Positions 45,250 through 56,725 are shown, numbered from the stretch's first letter. The stretch: DNA of 64,000 bases from Branchiostoma floridae (GCF_000003815.2 NC_049992.1:15820060-15884059); one strand, 5' to 3'. Notes: a model not told the origin generated them from the letters alone. Made by a program: numbers and translations.

Positions 45250-45960
45250 CCTGATATTTGTGGTCAGCATAACTGAAGAACCTCTGGATGGATTGCCATG
45301 ATATTTGGTATGTGGGTAGGTGTTGGAAAGACGAAGGTCAAGGTCAATTTTGGGCCCACTGGTATGTGACCTTGGTACTGCAGCACAAATTCGTTTTTTT
45401 TGTATCTTTTGACCTGGATGTGCTATGGTCTTGATTTTTTGGTGGCAGGTAGCTTGTGACGTAAGAAATAGGTGGTGTATGTTTGGGCCCCCTAGCAGGT
45501 TGCTCTGGAACTGCAGGGGCGTTTTTCTCAAAATCTTCTAAGGAGGATGACTGGACAAGGGAATGACAAATTTAGATGATATTTGGCATGTAGGTAGCTT
45601 AGAAAGAGATGTACACAATCAAGTGCAAGTTATGCAAACTGGCACTTAATTTGCATAATTAATGAGGGAAATCTATATTTGTAGTGTTTCCCATTGAAGG
45701 ACTCAAATACCTGCCATATATGTAGTTTGTGGCTGGTGGAACATTAACTGATATCAATTATGCAAATACTTTCCTAATTTGCATAATTAATGTAAAAGTA
45801 CTATAATTCTTCTAAATGGTAAAATATTGCGCAATCGATTAATCAACATTGTGACCAGTTTAAGTTATGTGTACATAACCAAGCATATATTATGTAAATG
45901 TGGAAATCATTTACATAATCAGACTATTTCATGGAGATATGAGGTCTCCGAACTCTTGTT
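45250..45960 (+). repeat. Dispersed repeat (GATATTTGG/TGTAGGTAG family), no gene
   Basis: It contains GATGGATTGCCATGATATTT-GG, GTGGGTAGGTGTTGGAAAGA and AAGGTCAAGGTCAATTTTGG, then GATGATATTTGGCATGTAGG again near 45577. The inverse of this family occurs at 60930-61140 in a PAF-acetylhydrolase intron, and a fragment lies at 41760-41830. I know of no function. Confidence 0.55.
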
Positions 45961-46294
45961 TATACAAGTTTTTCTTTGAGTGTTTCTAGTGTCCTTGTAC
46001 CATGTCTTAAGTCGTATATGCCTCCTCTCATGCTTTTGTACCCCCAAAAGATGGTACTTAAACCATCCCTAGTTGATAGATATTTTCCGAATGGTTGGTA
46101 GCTTTTACTACCCAATTACTGAATACCTTAGCAGTCCTTCGATTGGTCAGGCCCCTACGAGAGGAGGTCCAATCAGAGATTGTGTGAGACTTGTTTATGT
46201 TTTATAACTAAGGAAAAGAAGCACCAAAATTGATCTTTTCAACGTGGATCCTATTCCCTGTAGATTCCGTCTCTGTCGCCAGGCGGAGCCTTTG

Positions 46295-46300
46295 TATAAA
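46295..46300 (+). promoter_or_regulatory. TATA-like box upstream of the VWA gene
   Basis: TATAAA sits 238 bp upstream of the ATG at 46533. A possible intron acceptor (TTTTCATTCCAG, ending 46505) just before the start codon suggests that part of the 5' UTR may be spliced. This is position and motif only. Confidence 0.25.
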
Positions 46301-46532
46301 CACAGTTCGGTGGTAGAACAGGTCAAATCGCGATCAACCGAATAAAATCAACAGAAGAGAAGGTCATAGATAAAACAAGTTGTTTTTTATAATCTCATGT
46401 TTACTAGAGTCGACGCTTCAGTCACCGTCAGGGACACATTTGTGAGGGGTAGCTGACGTTGTTTAGCTTCTTAGTCGTAGTAAGTACAATCAGTTTTCAT
46501 TCCAGGTCCTCTTACAACCGGGCTCCAAGAAA

Positions 46533-49500
46533 ATGTGGTGGAAAAGTGTTCTGTTCATTTCCACCATGGCTGTGGCTATGAGAGGGGCAGACGGAGGTAT
46601 GTAAGTCATCCTCTTTGACAAGAACATTTTTGGTGAAATGAATTCCACTTTAGAATTTTATACACGTTTCGACGGGCCAATGTTTTGCTCGTCCCAAACA
46701 ATATTGTTACGCTTCGGGGTTGACAGAAGAAAACTTTTTAAAATTAGTCTTTCTCTTTCGCTCAGACTTTCACTTTGACGTAATACATAATACGAAATAC
46801 TGATTTAAGGTCCTCGGACATTGTGATGTGACGTTAGAATGTAGGTTGTTGGTAATCTATATCGGAAATATCATCACTTCATAGATAATCGGTATCTATC
46901 ATCAACACGAAAAGCATATATCTACAGGGCATTTGTGTTTCTACTCATTTCTGGAAAATAACACTTGCATCTTTTTATATACTTTGTAGGATATTTCGGA
47001 TGTATCGAGAGCCCATCGTTCCCCGGTGATGGGTTCGATAACGACTGTGACCTGCTAGTTGACGAAGAAATCCAGAACGGCATCGATGATGACGGAGACG
47101 GCCTGATAGACGAGGACCTGAGGTTCTGCGTCGCCCCGCAGAACGTCCCCGGAGACCAGGCCGACAACGACTGCGACGGTCTCATCGACGAGGAGGTGGA
47201 GAATGGTATAGACGACGACGGAGACGGACTGATCGACGAGGACCTGGCAATTTGTGTCGAGTCGCCGAGCTTCCCCGGTGATGGCGTGGATAACGACTGT
47301 GACGGTCGGATCGACGAGGAACTCGATAACGGCATCGATGATGACAGGGACGGCTTGATTGACGAAGATCTCCGCTTCTGCATCGCTCCCCAAAACGTCG
47401 CTGGTGACCAAGCCGACAACGACTGTGACGGTCGGATTGACGAGGAGATAGAAGACGGCAGGGACAATGACGGAGACGGCTTGATCGATGAAGATCTGTT
47501 CTTGTGTATCGAGTCCCCCGCCTTTGCAGGTGACGGGGTGGACAACGACTGTGACGGGCTGGTCGACGAAGAGTCTCAAAACGGCGTGGACGACGATGGC
47601 GACGGCCGTATTGACGAGGACACCAGCACGTGCTTCGGGGCAGCGCAGACTTACGGGGACGGAGTGGACAACGACTGCGATGGCGTCGTGGACGAGGAGG
47701 TACAAAACGGGATCGATGATGACGGCGACGGCTTGATCGACGAGGACACGGCAAGTTGTTCCCTGTCCGAAACCCTTCCTGATGACGGTATCGACAACGA
47801 CTGTGATTACCGTATAGACGAGGAACTTCCGAACGGACTGGACGACGACGGCGACGGTCGTATTGACGAGGACATAGTGATAGGTAAGAGGCAATATTGT
47901 GTTCTATAACATTAGACTGGGGAACTACAGGCATTTTGAGTGCCTTTTTTCTACTAGAGACGGTCATATTATGTGCCCGGTTGAAAAGGTGGTAGAAGTA
48001 AATAAAGAAAGATAAGGGAAAACACATGAGTCGTGTTAAAACGGCATAAAGGAGTAAATTTATTTGAAAAAGCACAATATTAGTGCTGTAAATACATACA
48101 TTTTGGCGGTAGTTATATATTAGAGTTATTCGCTAGGGGCCTGAGGACCGTCTCGGGTAGTTAGTAGGTGTGAGGCGGTGTACTACAGCTCGGTTTCCGT
48201 TCTACTTGTTTAACCGCGAAGTGAAAACCACCGTGAACACTCGAACTTAAATGCAGTTACTAATTTCTTACCACTAATAATATGGCTAACAAAAAAAATG
48301 ACAACTGAAATTTGCTACCTTTAGGCCGCCAAAAAGGTAGCCCCTCGAGCAGCACCCTGGCGCCCAATGTTATATTGCACCCTAACTGCAAGTAACCCAC
48401 ACACCTTACATGCGCTTTGAAATCAAAATGGGATCTTTTGATGGATAAAAAGTAAAAAAAAAAGCGTTTAATCAGCTCAACGTCTTCTCATTTCATAAAA
48501 TAATATTGAAAGTTGTATGTTGCAGGCCTTCAGAGAGAGCAGATATGTAACATTACACTTGATCACTTTAATTGGTAAATACGAAGGAAAAGTCATCATC
48601 TTTGAACTGATATCCTTTGTTTTTGTTTGTGGGACGTCTTGAACGTTGTCATTATCAGTTGTAACGGTTGCACTTGTGAAATAAAAGTCAAATAAACAGC
48701 CAAACTCCAAACCCCTTTGATGGCCTTTCACGATTTCCCCAATCCCGAAAACACTGAAATATGGCAATTTGACGGTCTCCTTTACCACTTTTCTCTCGCC
48801 GGCCGGGAGCAGTACTGCAGTTTGGGCTCTGTTAGGGTATATTGTACCGGCATGAAAAATGTGAATAAATGCGAGACATTAGACTTCAAGTCATTGAAAG
48901 CTTTCCCAAACAGGTCCCGACGTCTTTATGCACATTTAGAGTGACATGTAAGCCCTTTCAAAACACTAGTCGACACAAAAAGGATAGATTTTAACGCGCC
49001 ATTTTAGGAGACCATGTAACACCGTTTCCACCGTCGAAGCGCCACCTATATTCATGCACACATACTTTTTCGTACGCATTGAGCTAGGTTAAGGATATAT
49101 TAGGGCATCATCCGCTTTCTCTTTATTATTTTGGCCTTTTCGTCATCTGTTCATCGGCTTATATAATAGATACTGGACATTAGATCACCAAATGATACAA
49201 CAATAACACACAATAGATATAGGGTAATGGTTTCATGAAGTTCAATATAGTCAATAACTAATAAGTGTTTGTTGACTATCCGTTATAGTCTGTTCCAGCA
49301 AAACTTCTGAAGATACGTCTGTCATTGTTCCTTTACTTCAGGTCCTCCGGGATGTGAAATGGACTTGGTCTTCGTCCTGGACGGATCCTCGAGTATTGGA
49401 GCGGTCGTGTTTGACGAAGTGAAAGAATTTGTCCTGGAAACCGTTAATTATCTGGAGATAGAAGACCATGACGTCAGTGTAAGTGCACAGTTTGTCCTTC

Positions 49501-52004
49501 TGAGTTCACTGGTGTTTTTCCGAGGTTTTAATAGATATAGCTACACTCTGCTGGCTGGCTGCACACCTTGGGCTGCACATATCATGTAGTGTTTAAGATG
49601 CTGTGAAAATATCCCATTACGTCCATAACATAAGTAACGCCAATTTTTAACGGCACGTATGCCTCAAATATGATTCAAGAAAGAGTCTCATAATGCCCAT
49701 CGCTGTATGCTGCTAGTATAGTAATTTCAACACATACGGAGTAAAACATTTATCATCATTTCAAACTACTACTCCCACACACATTCTAGTACTCGTATGA
49801 TGGGATATTAGTTATATTCAGTAGTGAAGAGAAAGACGGGGATTTGACGGTTATCGTACTTTTTGGAGAGTCAGTTAGGGTTTGGTAGCGGTACAGAAAA
49901 GTAAGGTCCAGGTCCGGTTGAGGTCCAGAAGATCAGGTTCTGGACCCGAACCTGGACCTCATTCAGTGTGTGAGAACTTGTGAATGGACTCAAAACAATG
50001 ATCCATTTCGCAGCAAAACAAAATCCGTTTTTTGGAGTATTTGACTCCCACTGGCTTTTTAAAATCCTACAAGGCTGCCTCTGTACTACTGAATGTAAAA
50101 CTTGGTAGATATGACTATAGACTCTACTTCGCTCTTGTTATATATTTTCCTCGATCGGTAAGCCTCAAAACGTGTGAATGGGGGGAGAATGCCTGATCAT
50201 ATATTCTGTCCATTTTCCAATAGGTCCAACATCCGGCCCAACGATTTTTTCAGGTCCGTTTTTTCCGGACCGGTCCAATAAGAAAAACCGGTTCTGTATC
50301 GGTACACCGTACCGGTATCCACCCCTAGAGTCAATAAAACTTCTCCCTCTCCAGGTGGCAGTGATGACGTACGGGGGTGGGGGCGGAAACTGTATGCCTG
50401 AGATGGACATCACGCTGGGCGGGTACACCAACCAGACTGAGCTGGTAGAATTCCTCACGGCTAACATCAGCTATACCGGCGGGCTCACACGGACTACAAA
50501 GGCACTGCACGCCATGCAACACAGGGTACCAGCATAACTAGGATAAAGAATTAATCTAATTAACGTTATATGTTTATTGCAACCTTATTCCCGAATCGAA
50601 GCCAAATTGCAAGTACACGTATGATGACCTTACCTTAGACCCTCCCGCAACACTGTTGCATTGGTCGACTCGTCGAGCATATTTTCTCCAAAGGTAGCGG
50701 TCTTGAGCAGCTACTGCCATGCTTTCCATGTTGTTTAGCCCCATTTTCCTTCCATCACGTATGATGAAATATATAAATAAAAAGGACGGACAAACAATGA
50801 AGAACAATATAGCACGTGACACTTGTACATGTAGCTTAAATGCTGACTCTAAATTTGAACTCTTTTGGGTTGGTGGAAGGAAGTCGGAGAATTACGTTGT
50901 TTTTTTTTTTGTAAACTGGGTATTTTTTTGTAAACTGTAACTGGTGGTACCGGTGGAAAATCTACATTCTTTATTTTGCGTATTAAAGATATGATATCCA
51001 TTGTATTGGTTATATTGCAGTAGCTATGTATCTTCGAATCCACCAGTTGATGATTGTTCATTCTTGCGTTAACGTTCTAATACAGGTTGATATTATTTAA
51101 AGTATGTACATACACATATGCCCACTGTGTTTCCGGACAGATTTCTTACAGAGAGAACATGACGAAGATAGGAGTGATCTTCACCGACGGAAGGCCGCAG
51201 AGTTCGGTTACTGCCAGGGTAAGAACCCCTCTTAAATCTAAGCAAGTTGATATCATATTACGTCGTAATGAGACATTTTGCTTTCTTTCCGCGTTCAGAT
51301 ACATTTTCTCGTGGGTGGCTATTCCAGAAACTAAAGACATGATTTTAGGCCTTCTGGTGATGTGTTTCATATGCATATAACGCGTACGGACGTTACAGTC
51401 AAAACTGTCAAAGAAGGTCTATGTGGATGGACAGGATTCTTATACCTGAACAGTGTGTAAGGGACCACCAAAAAGTAGCCATATTAACCAGGTGGCCCTT
51501 CATCTAAATGTGGTCACTCTTACAGGTTTGACAGTATTCTGAAATACACGTGTCCTATTTGCCCAAGAAGAAAATTATTTCAGGACTATTATATATGGAG
51601 GTGTGAGGATCCCACACGATACCATACCTGACAATGTGTATATGTACACGTCGCAGTCATTTTTCTCCCCCATTGTAAGATAACACAAAATCTAAAACCT
51701 ATTATCTTTTGTAAGGCATGCAAGTCTTATTGACTAAAGTTTCATCACCACAAGAACATGAGATTCCCAACGTTTTACCCAGAACAATGTCGAAACGGAT
51801 GAGCTGCTGGCAGAGGAGGTGGAGGAGGCGATGTACGCCGGCTTCGGGCTGTACTCCGTGGGGGCCTCCAGAGTCGACGCCTTCGTGAGTACTGACGGAC
51901 TGGGCATCCTCACCAACTCTACTGCTGACCGTGTTCTCACCATCAGGGACTTCCCGCCAAAATACCTGGCCTTCAGGATCAGGCTCGACAACTGTGGTGC
52001 GTAA
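46533..52004 (+). CDS. Secreted protein with seven MopE-like/EF-hand-like acidic repeats and a C-terminal VWA domain
   Basis: Exons: 46533-46596, 46990-47883, 49342-49478, 50355-50525, 51141-51218, 51783-52004 (1,566 nt, 521 residues). Residues 1-20 form a signal peptide (MWWKSVLFISTMAVAMRGAD). One 894-nt exon then encodes seven units of about 42 residues. Each has a leading Cys, a GDGVDNDCDGRIDEE-type loop, and an NGIDDDGDGLIDED-type loop. The DNDCDG loop matches the bacterial MopE copper-site motif; the DDDGDG loop resembles EF-hand, dockerin and thrombospondin type 3 calcium loops. A VWA domain follows with a full MIDAS: DGSSS (DxSxS), the Thr in GGLTRT, and the Asp in IFTDGRP. The frame closes across all exons. 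The protein is probably extracellular, cation-binding and adhesive; ligand and metal are unknown. It may instead end through a further exon at 52547 (see findings). Confidence 0.85.
46990..47883 (+). other. Seven-unit metal-loop repeat array in one exon
   Basis: Units begin at the Cys of CIESPSFPGDG, CVAPQNVPGDQ, CVESPSFPGDG, CIAPQNVAGDQ, CIESPAFAGDG, CFGAAQTYGDG and CSLSETLPDDG. Each holds two Cys (leading, and in DNDCD) and two acidic loops, so 14 candidate cation sites. The first five alternate between an ESP(S/A)F type and an APQNV type, showing growth by duplication of a two-unit block. Codons differ synonymously between units, so the protein repeats are kept alike by selection rather than by very recent copying. 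Two loops are off-consensus: DNDCDLLVDEE in unit 1 and DNDCDYRIDEE in unit 7. Confidence 0.88.
48100..48270. repeat. Fragment related to the TTAAGTTCGCGG repeat, in VWA-gene intron 2
   Basis: AACCGCGAAGTGAAAACC, CCGTGAACAC and CGAACTTAAATGCA resemble the inverse of the 31670-31862 element. The rest of this intron (47884-49341) shows nothing else I can name. Confidence 0.35.
49880..50300 (+). repeat. Dispersed repeat B, copy 1 (VWA-gene intron 3)
   Basis: It starts with a small palindrome (AGGTCCAGGTCCGG...GAACCTGGACCTC). It continues through AACAATG-TCCATTT, TTTTAAAATCCTA, TTCGCTCTTGTTA, GTAAGCC-CAAAAC and GAATGCCTG, ending in GGTCC-CATCCGG. The same order of words recurs at 63570-63985, so this is a repeat family in the same orientation. 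Confidence 0.7.
51395..51540. mobile_element. MITE with TACAGTCAAAC-type ends (VWA-gene intron)
   Basis: The left end (TTACAGTCAAAACTGTCAAA) is matched at the right by the inverse, TTACAGGTTTGACAGTA. Internal CCAGGTGGCCC is shared with the sequence at 56920-57000, which also starts TACAGTCAAACCTGTCTATA. Confidence 0.6.
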
Positions 52005-52850
52005 AGCCGGGTTCACACGTGTTTATATGTTCAAGTCCGTATGAGGTATGTATGAATTCTTAGTCTCTACCAGGCTCCATAGGTCGCTGGAAAAAAGGAG
52101 AAATTGGAAATAGAGACACAGAACATGTCAGCGGAGTAAGCTGTCCGAAGAGTGCAGTTTGCGACCAGCATGTTATCTGGCTATATTTGTCCAATTTGTA
52201 TTCTTTTTCTGTAAAGCCTGGTATAGGCTAAGACTTCTATACGGACCTTATACGGACTTGAATATATACGCACGTGTGGGACCACCTTGAGGAACGTCAG
52301 CTCATTGGGCATAATCCGGTATCAAGATGTATGTAATCAGCCTTGGTGCTTATTTCACAAAAGCATGATAATAGCAGCTGATGTATCATTTTAAAGGAAA
52401 TCATACAACAAAACAACGGAGATATGGTCAAGACAAATTTCAGGTAAATGACAAGTACTCGCACACATTTCGTTCAGTAGCCATGATGCTCTGCAGTGGC
52501 GTTTTTGGTTTAAACCAACCGTTTTTGTCCCTTCTCCATACTATAGTTGAGGAAGAGGAGTGACGCCCCGGGTAGACGCAGGACAACACCATGGCCACTG
52601 ACGGGCCCGGACACCAATGCTTCTATCAGTTTTACGTCTGGAAGGTTTTGCGGCTAGTGTTTAAAGAAAACAGCTCTGAATGGTTTACGTGGAGGATGTC
52701 GTAACCGTACGTATAATTGCTAGACGCATGTGTGTTCAAAGAATTGCCCTGCGGAAAGAAAAAAAAATATCATATTTTCTACATCCTCATACTCTATATT
52801 TTCTTGCTACGAATGCACATAATAAAACTCACCCACTGAAATCACCCTAA
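52005..52850 (+). other. Probable 3' end of the VWA gene, with poly(A) signal and a foldback element
   Basis: AATAAA at 52821-52826 is the first good poly(A) signal after the stop at 52002-52004. The interval holds a palindromic element (52010-52285). It also holds a possible tiny terminal coding exon at 52547-52563, if the donor-like GTGCGT at 51997 is used. Confidence 0.4.
52010..52285. mobile_element. Palindromic MITE directly after the VWA-gene stop codon
   Basis: The left end GGGTTCACACGTGTTTATAT with TTCAAGTCCGTATGAGG is the inverse of the right part ACGGACTTGAATATATACGC with ACGTGTGGGACCAC. Further in, CTCTACCAGGCTCC and GAGAAATTGG pair with CCAATTTGTATTC and AGCCTGGTATAGG. The inner motif CTCTACCAGGCTCC is shared with the element at 1150-1880. 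Confidence 0.7.
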
Positions 52851-54215
52851 TGTCCACTAATATGAAGACAAAATGATTGTTAAGCTTACCACTTTGCTTT
52901 TCAGGACGACAATGAGATAAAAATAGTATGTGCTGTTTGTGTAGTACAGCAGAAGTAGTATAATATTTGCATTAGCTTATATATAGTACAGTTAAAGCAC
53001 TAGACAGAGCAAAGTGGAATGTGGTAAGGGAAGGTTCCTTATGTACAACAGCAATGTAGAATAATGATGAAAACACAATGATGCTGAATTAGTTACATCT
53101 AACAGTAAACCAGTATTGAAATCCAGCACACGAACAATATGCTTCTACAATACTTTATCTCTTCAAATACCCCTACTTCGTCTGTAACAGCAACTCAACT
53201 GTTTGGACTCCATCGTACAGGACTTCTGTACCTAAAAACAACATAATGATAAAATTTGCAGTTGATAAAACAATCCTGTTACATGTTTCGAGAGATGTGT
53301 CAACAATATGCTGCTATCGTAAAGATATGATCTAATACTTCCTATGGACTGATATTTTCCGTTCTGTCCTATCAATAAAAAAATCTGAAAAATCTTTTCA
53401 TGTACCTGAGCATTTTGTGTGAATGGTGTTTTTTTTTTCGTTTTACGAGACCTGAAATGGCAAATTTGACGGAAAACGCCCCGAGCTTAACCGCTCGCAC
53501 AACCCGTTCTGTGATTGCTTATCTCAAAATGAGTAAAAGTATGACTAAACTGTTTTATTCCTGACAAATTTGTGATATTAAGTTTGTTCGATTGAGCTTT
53601 AATCTCATGGACAAGACCAGGGAAGACTTGGAGTGAAAACCCCTTAAGAGCCCATCTCATGATCGTAATCAATCCATTTTTCATGAAGATAAAACCATTG
53701 CAAAATTCACCCCGGAGCTAAGACACACTTTGGTCCATCAGTCAGCAAGTTTGTAATCTTTGACCCCAACTTCCGACTGGAAAATGTAGTGTCGGCGTGT
53801 TTGTGTATTATCAAATTTACATGCATGTTTCAGTGGGGACACCTAGCGATCCAAGTTATGTTTACCTCTGCTCGATATGAGTTGCATATTGAGTAATATT
53901 ATGGAGGATAACTTTGAAAACACTATCTTGTGCTTCACATGCTCTTACCTATGACTGATGAAACTTACATGTGGATTTTTAGTTAAATTGTTAGAACCAC
54001 TGCCGCACCACAATTGAAGCCTCTGAATGAAGCTATCTCCCATAAATTATTATAAGTGTTATATTTATATTTATATTTCAGCCATACCACAGGTATGATG
54101 AAATATATTGTATTTGTAATGTTCCTTCTTACTGCTTCTTCTTTCTCCTGTCAAATCTTCAAAACGCGTTATCTCCGTCGTTCTACATTCATTTTTGGAC
54201 TTTGGTGATTATGTC
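52851..54215. other. Intergenic stretch without a recognisable gene
   Basis: AT-rich DNA between the VWA gene and the repeats ahead of the PAF-acetylhydrolase gene. Short ORFs here show no domain, and no splice chain is evident. I see nothing to annotate. Confidence 0.5.
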
Positions 54216-54217
54216 AA

Positions 54218-54510
54218 AGTCATATTTTAGCGGAAGTATTTTTGGACTGCTCCACTTTACATAGGGATATCAGAGGAAGAGTCCATTCTTGCATAGAGGA
54301 AGGATTGTTTTGAAAATTCAGTTTTAGATGGGCGATGATTCAAATGCCATTTTTTAGCGGAAGTGTTTTTGGACTGGTCTATTTTACCTTTTTACATGTG
54401 GTGCACTGGAAGAGTTTATTCTTGCATGTGAAGATTTTTTTAAGATTCTCTTTTTGTGTCATTTTAAGCAGAAGTGTTCCATTTTTGCAAATGGGCGATT
54501 TTGGGACGGT
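54218..54510 (+). repeat. Tandem repeat, period about 135
   Basis: TTTTAGCGGAAGT-TTTTTGGACTG occurs from about 54228 and again from about 54352, with a weaker third copy near 54460. Each is followed by TTTAC, GAAGAG-TTCTTGCAT and AGATGGGCGAT-like words. Confidence 0.65.
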
Positions 54511-54824
54511 CTAGTGTTGGAGAGAGATGGCTGCAATATGCTGTATTTGCTCTCAAGCAAATGTCGGCCTTTCTAGTTGGTACTATTTCACTGCATAAAA
54601 CACTGTACTGCAACAAATTTTGAGTGACTCATTTTGATCCCTAGGCCTTGCCAATTCAAACAGATTTGTACATTAACATTGCTTTTATTCTCTTCTCCTC
54701 GGAGGCCTTTGTATATTTCCCAAATTTATTTATTTATTTATTTATTGATCTTTAGGGTAGTCCCTTCAGTTAACGTAGTAACTGATTTCCAAGGGAGCCC
54801 TATATACATGTTCGCACATGTTCG

Positions 54825-55225
54825 CACAACGACGGGTTATACCGCCCCTTTCGGGGTGACACACCCGTCCGGGTGAATGATGTAGATCACCATGTGGCTG
54901 ATACGAGACAGAGGTCGCCAGGCCTCCATCCGGGTGATTTGTAGTGAATCACCAACTTCCGACAGAAGGATTTGCACCAACGCACACCGCACCATCGCAC
55001 GTGTGGGGGTTCTTTAACGTGCATGGGGTATGGCTCTCCCCTTACACGGGACCTCCATTTAACGTCCTATCCGAGGGACGACTCATTTTTCACTTGAGTA
55101 AAGTGAGGAAAGTCGTGTAAAGTGCCTTTCCCAAGGGCACAAGACCGGCAACACCGCAAGCGGATTCGAACCGGCGACCTCTCGGTCACGGGCCGAATAC
55201 ACTACCACTGTGCTACGCGGCCCCA
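54825..55225 (-). mobile_element. tRNA-derived SINE, reverse orientation
   Basis: On the minus strand the head reads GTAGCACAGTGGTAGTGTAT (A-box region) and GCCGGTTCGAATCCGC (B box). The body follows with TGCCCTTGGGAAAGGCACTT and AAATGGAGGTCCCGTGTAAG, then CACGTTAAAGAACCCCCACA. Related but worn bodies lie at 3790, 20860 and 59478. A (TTTA)n tract at 54727-54745 lies just beyond its tail end. It is the best-kept SINE in the window. Confidence 0.85.
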
Positions 55226-55576
55226 CATGCATCAAATTGACTTTTAATATAAACCAAATATAATCTCTATGTAATGCTGAGAAGGCAGAAAACAAAGACA
55301 AGTGTCAACATACACATTAGAATAATTACAATCAGTAAAAAGACATTTTATTTCATTTTAACAAGCTTTTGAATTTTCAGTTTTCTTTTGCATTTTATCA
55401 TCAACCTTGTCAGAACCTCTTGATTGTAAATGATTCTAAAATTTTGGGACATAAAGACAATAAACAAAGATGACCTCATTCACATCACCTATCAATACAC
55501 ATGTAACATAACATTAGCTAAAGTAGTTAGTTTATGTTAGTGATTAAAGTTACATGCTTTTGACTTTATGTGCATA

Positions 55577-55909
55577 TCAGGGCTCTAGCCAGCTCGAAAT
55601 TTTTGTCCGTCAGTCGATTCCCATTGTCGCAAAAATTAAGTTAGAAAGACGGAACTGAGACCTTGAAAAATGGGTTTTTAATGAGATTACCGTATGCAAA
55701 AGGGCGCCGACACACTAAGTCAACAATCATAACAATAGCAAAACAAACAGTGTGTGGCTTTCCGTCCGTGGACAGCGTCCCCAAGCCGCCTATAGCTTCC
55801 ACCAAGAATTTTTGTCCGTCAAGGTTGACGGATTGGTTTAAAAAAAATTCCGCCACACGCAGCAAATTTCTATCAATTGACGGAAAAACAGACGCTGGCT
55901 AGAGCCCTG
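55577..55909. mobile_element. hAT-type MITE with intact 8-bp target duplication
   Basis: The terminal inverted repeat is CAGGGCTCTAGCCAGC at the left and GCTGGCTAGAGCCCTG at the right. It is flanked by exact direct copies of GTGCATAT (55569-55576 and 55910-55917). CA-G-ending inverted repeats and 8-bp duplications are hAT hallmarks. It is 333 bp and non-coding. Confidence 0.92.
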
Positions 55910-56341
55910 GTGCATATATCAAGTGTCCATAACAATAGATCAGATGCTACTAGTACTTCCTTCCATCAAAATAAAGTATTTCTTTTGTAAATACAAACAG
56001 TAACATCAAAATAGATTTAATAACACAGATCTATGTACCTAAAGTCTTGTTACAGTTTATATACGCAGTGATCAATTTGGCTTCAACCCATGGAACATAT
56101 GGCACATTCATTTCTTCAAGTCTGTTGCAATAAAATATTGTCTTAGTTTATATCTAATAATGTTTAGTCAGTTTGTTTCACTCCATGTACAGATGCCCTG
56201 AGTTTGATACTGATTTTTATGTAAACATAGACAAAGATGTAATCGTGATGCATGATCCATTGTACTTATTTAATATTATTGTACTTAATATTACCATTTC
56301 ATGAATTTGAAATCCCACCATGGTTTACAAGTGTGCTAAAT

Positions 56342-56603
56342 TAATCTCCAAGCAGATCTTGCGTGGCATAAGACAGTATCATGCATAAGCTGGGGAAGGA
56401 NNNNNNNNNNNNNNNNNNNNNNNNNNNNNNNNNNNNNNNNNNNNNNNNNNNNNNNNNNNNNNNNNNNNNNNNNNNNNNNNNNNNNNNNNNNNNNNNNNNN
56501 TTGTAAATTGTCCTTCGCGTGGCCAATTTACTCCTCTGCCGGGTAAACTCCTTCCCCAGCTTATGATACTGTCTTATGCCACGCAATATCTGCTTGGAGA
56601 TTA
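56342..56603. mobile_element. Long-armed inverted-repeat element with an assembly gap inside
   Basis: The left arm (TAATCTCCAAGCAGATCTTG to AGCTGGGGAAGGA, about 57 bp) is the inverse of the right arm at 56549-56603. The 100 N lie between them. TA at both ends is consistent with a TA target. It lies just downstream of the PAF-acetylhydrolase stop. Confidence 0.8.
56401..56500. other. Assembly gap (100 N) inside an inverted repeat
   Basis: Exactly 100 N, located between the arms of the 56342-56603 inverted repeat. The hairpin probably defeated assembly; the true length is unknown. Confidence 0.9.
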
Positions 56604-56725
56604 CAAAATGTTGAAAAAAAAAAAAAATTCAGATATACCCTTGTAAAATCGTCAACATTTTCCAGAGCACTTTGACCAAGCAATGAACTTGGGTACACAG
56701 TTCTTGTACCACGTGAAGAGAAGAG

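Noticed and set aside
45130-45531. 133-codon minus-strand ORF
   Set aside because: Its Thr/His run is the (TG)n microsatellite and the rest is a dispersed repeat.
46922-48075. Long open frames on the minus strand across the metal-loop repeats
   Set aside because: They arise because the repeated GAC/GAT codons of the real gene read as Val/Ile/Ser-rich or Arg/His-rich strings in other frames; they have no start, domain or splice support.
55083-55301. Short minus-strand protein over the SINE
   Set aside because: It lies within the tRNA-derived head and body of a SINE; the apparent peptide is a by-product.
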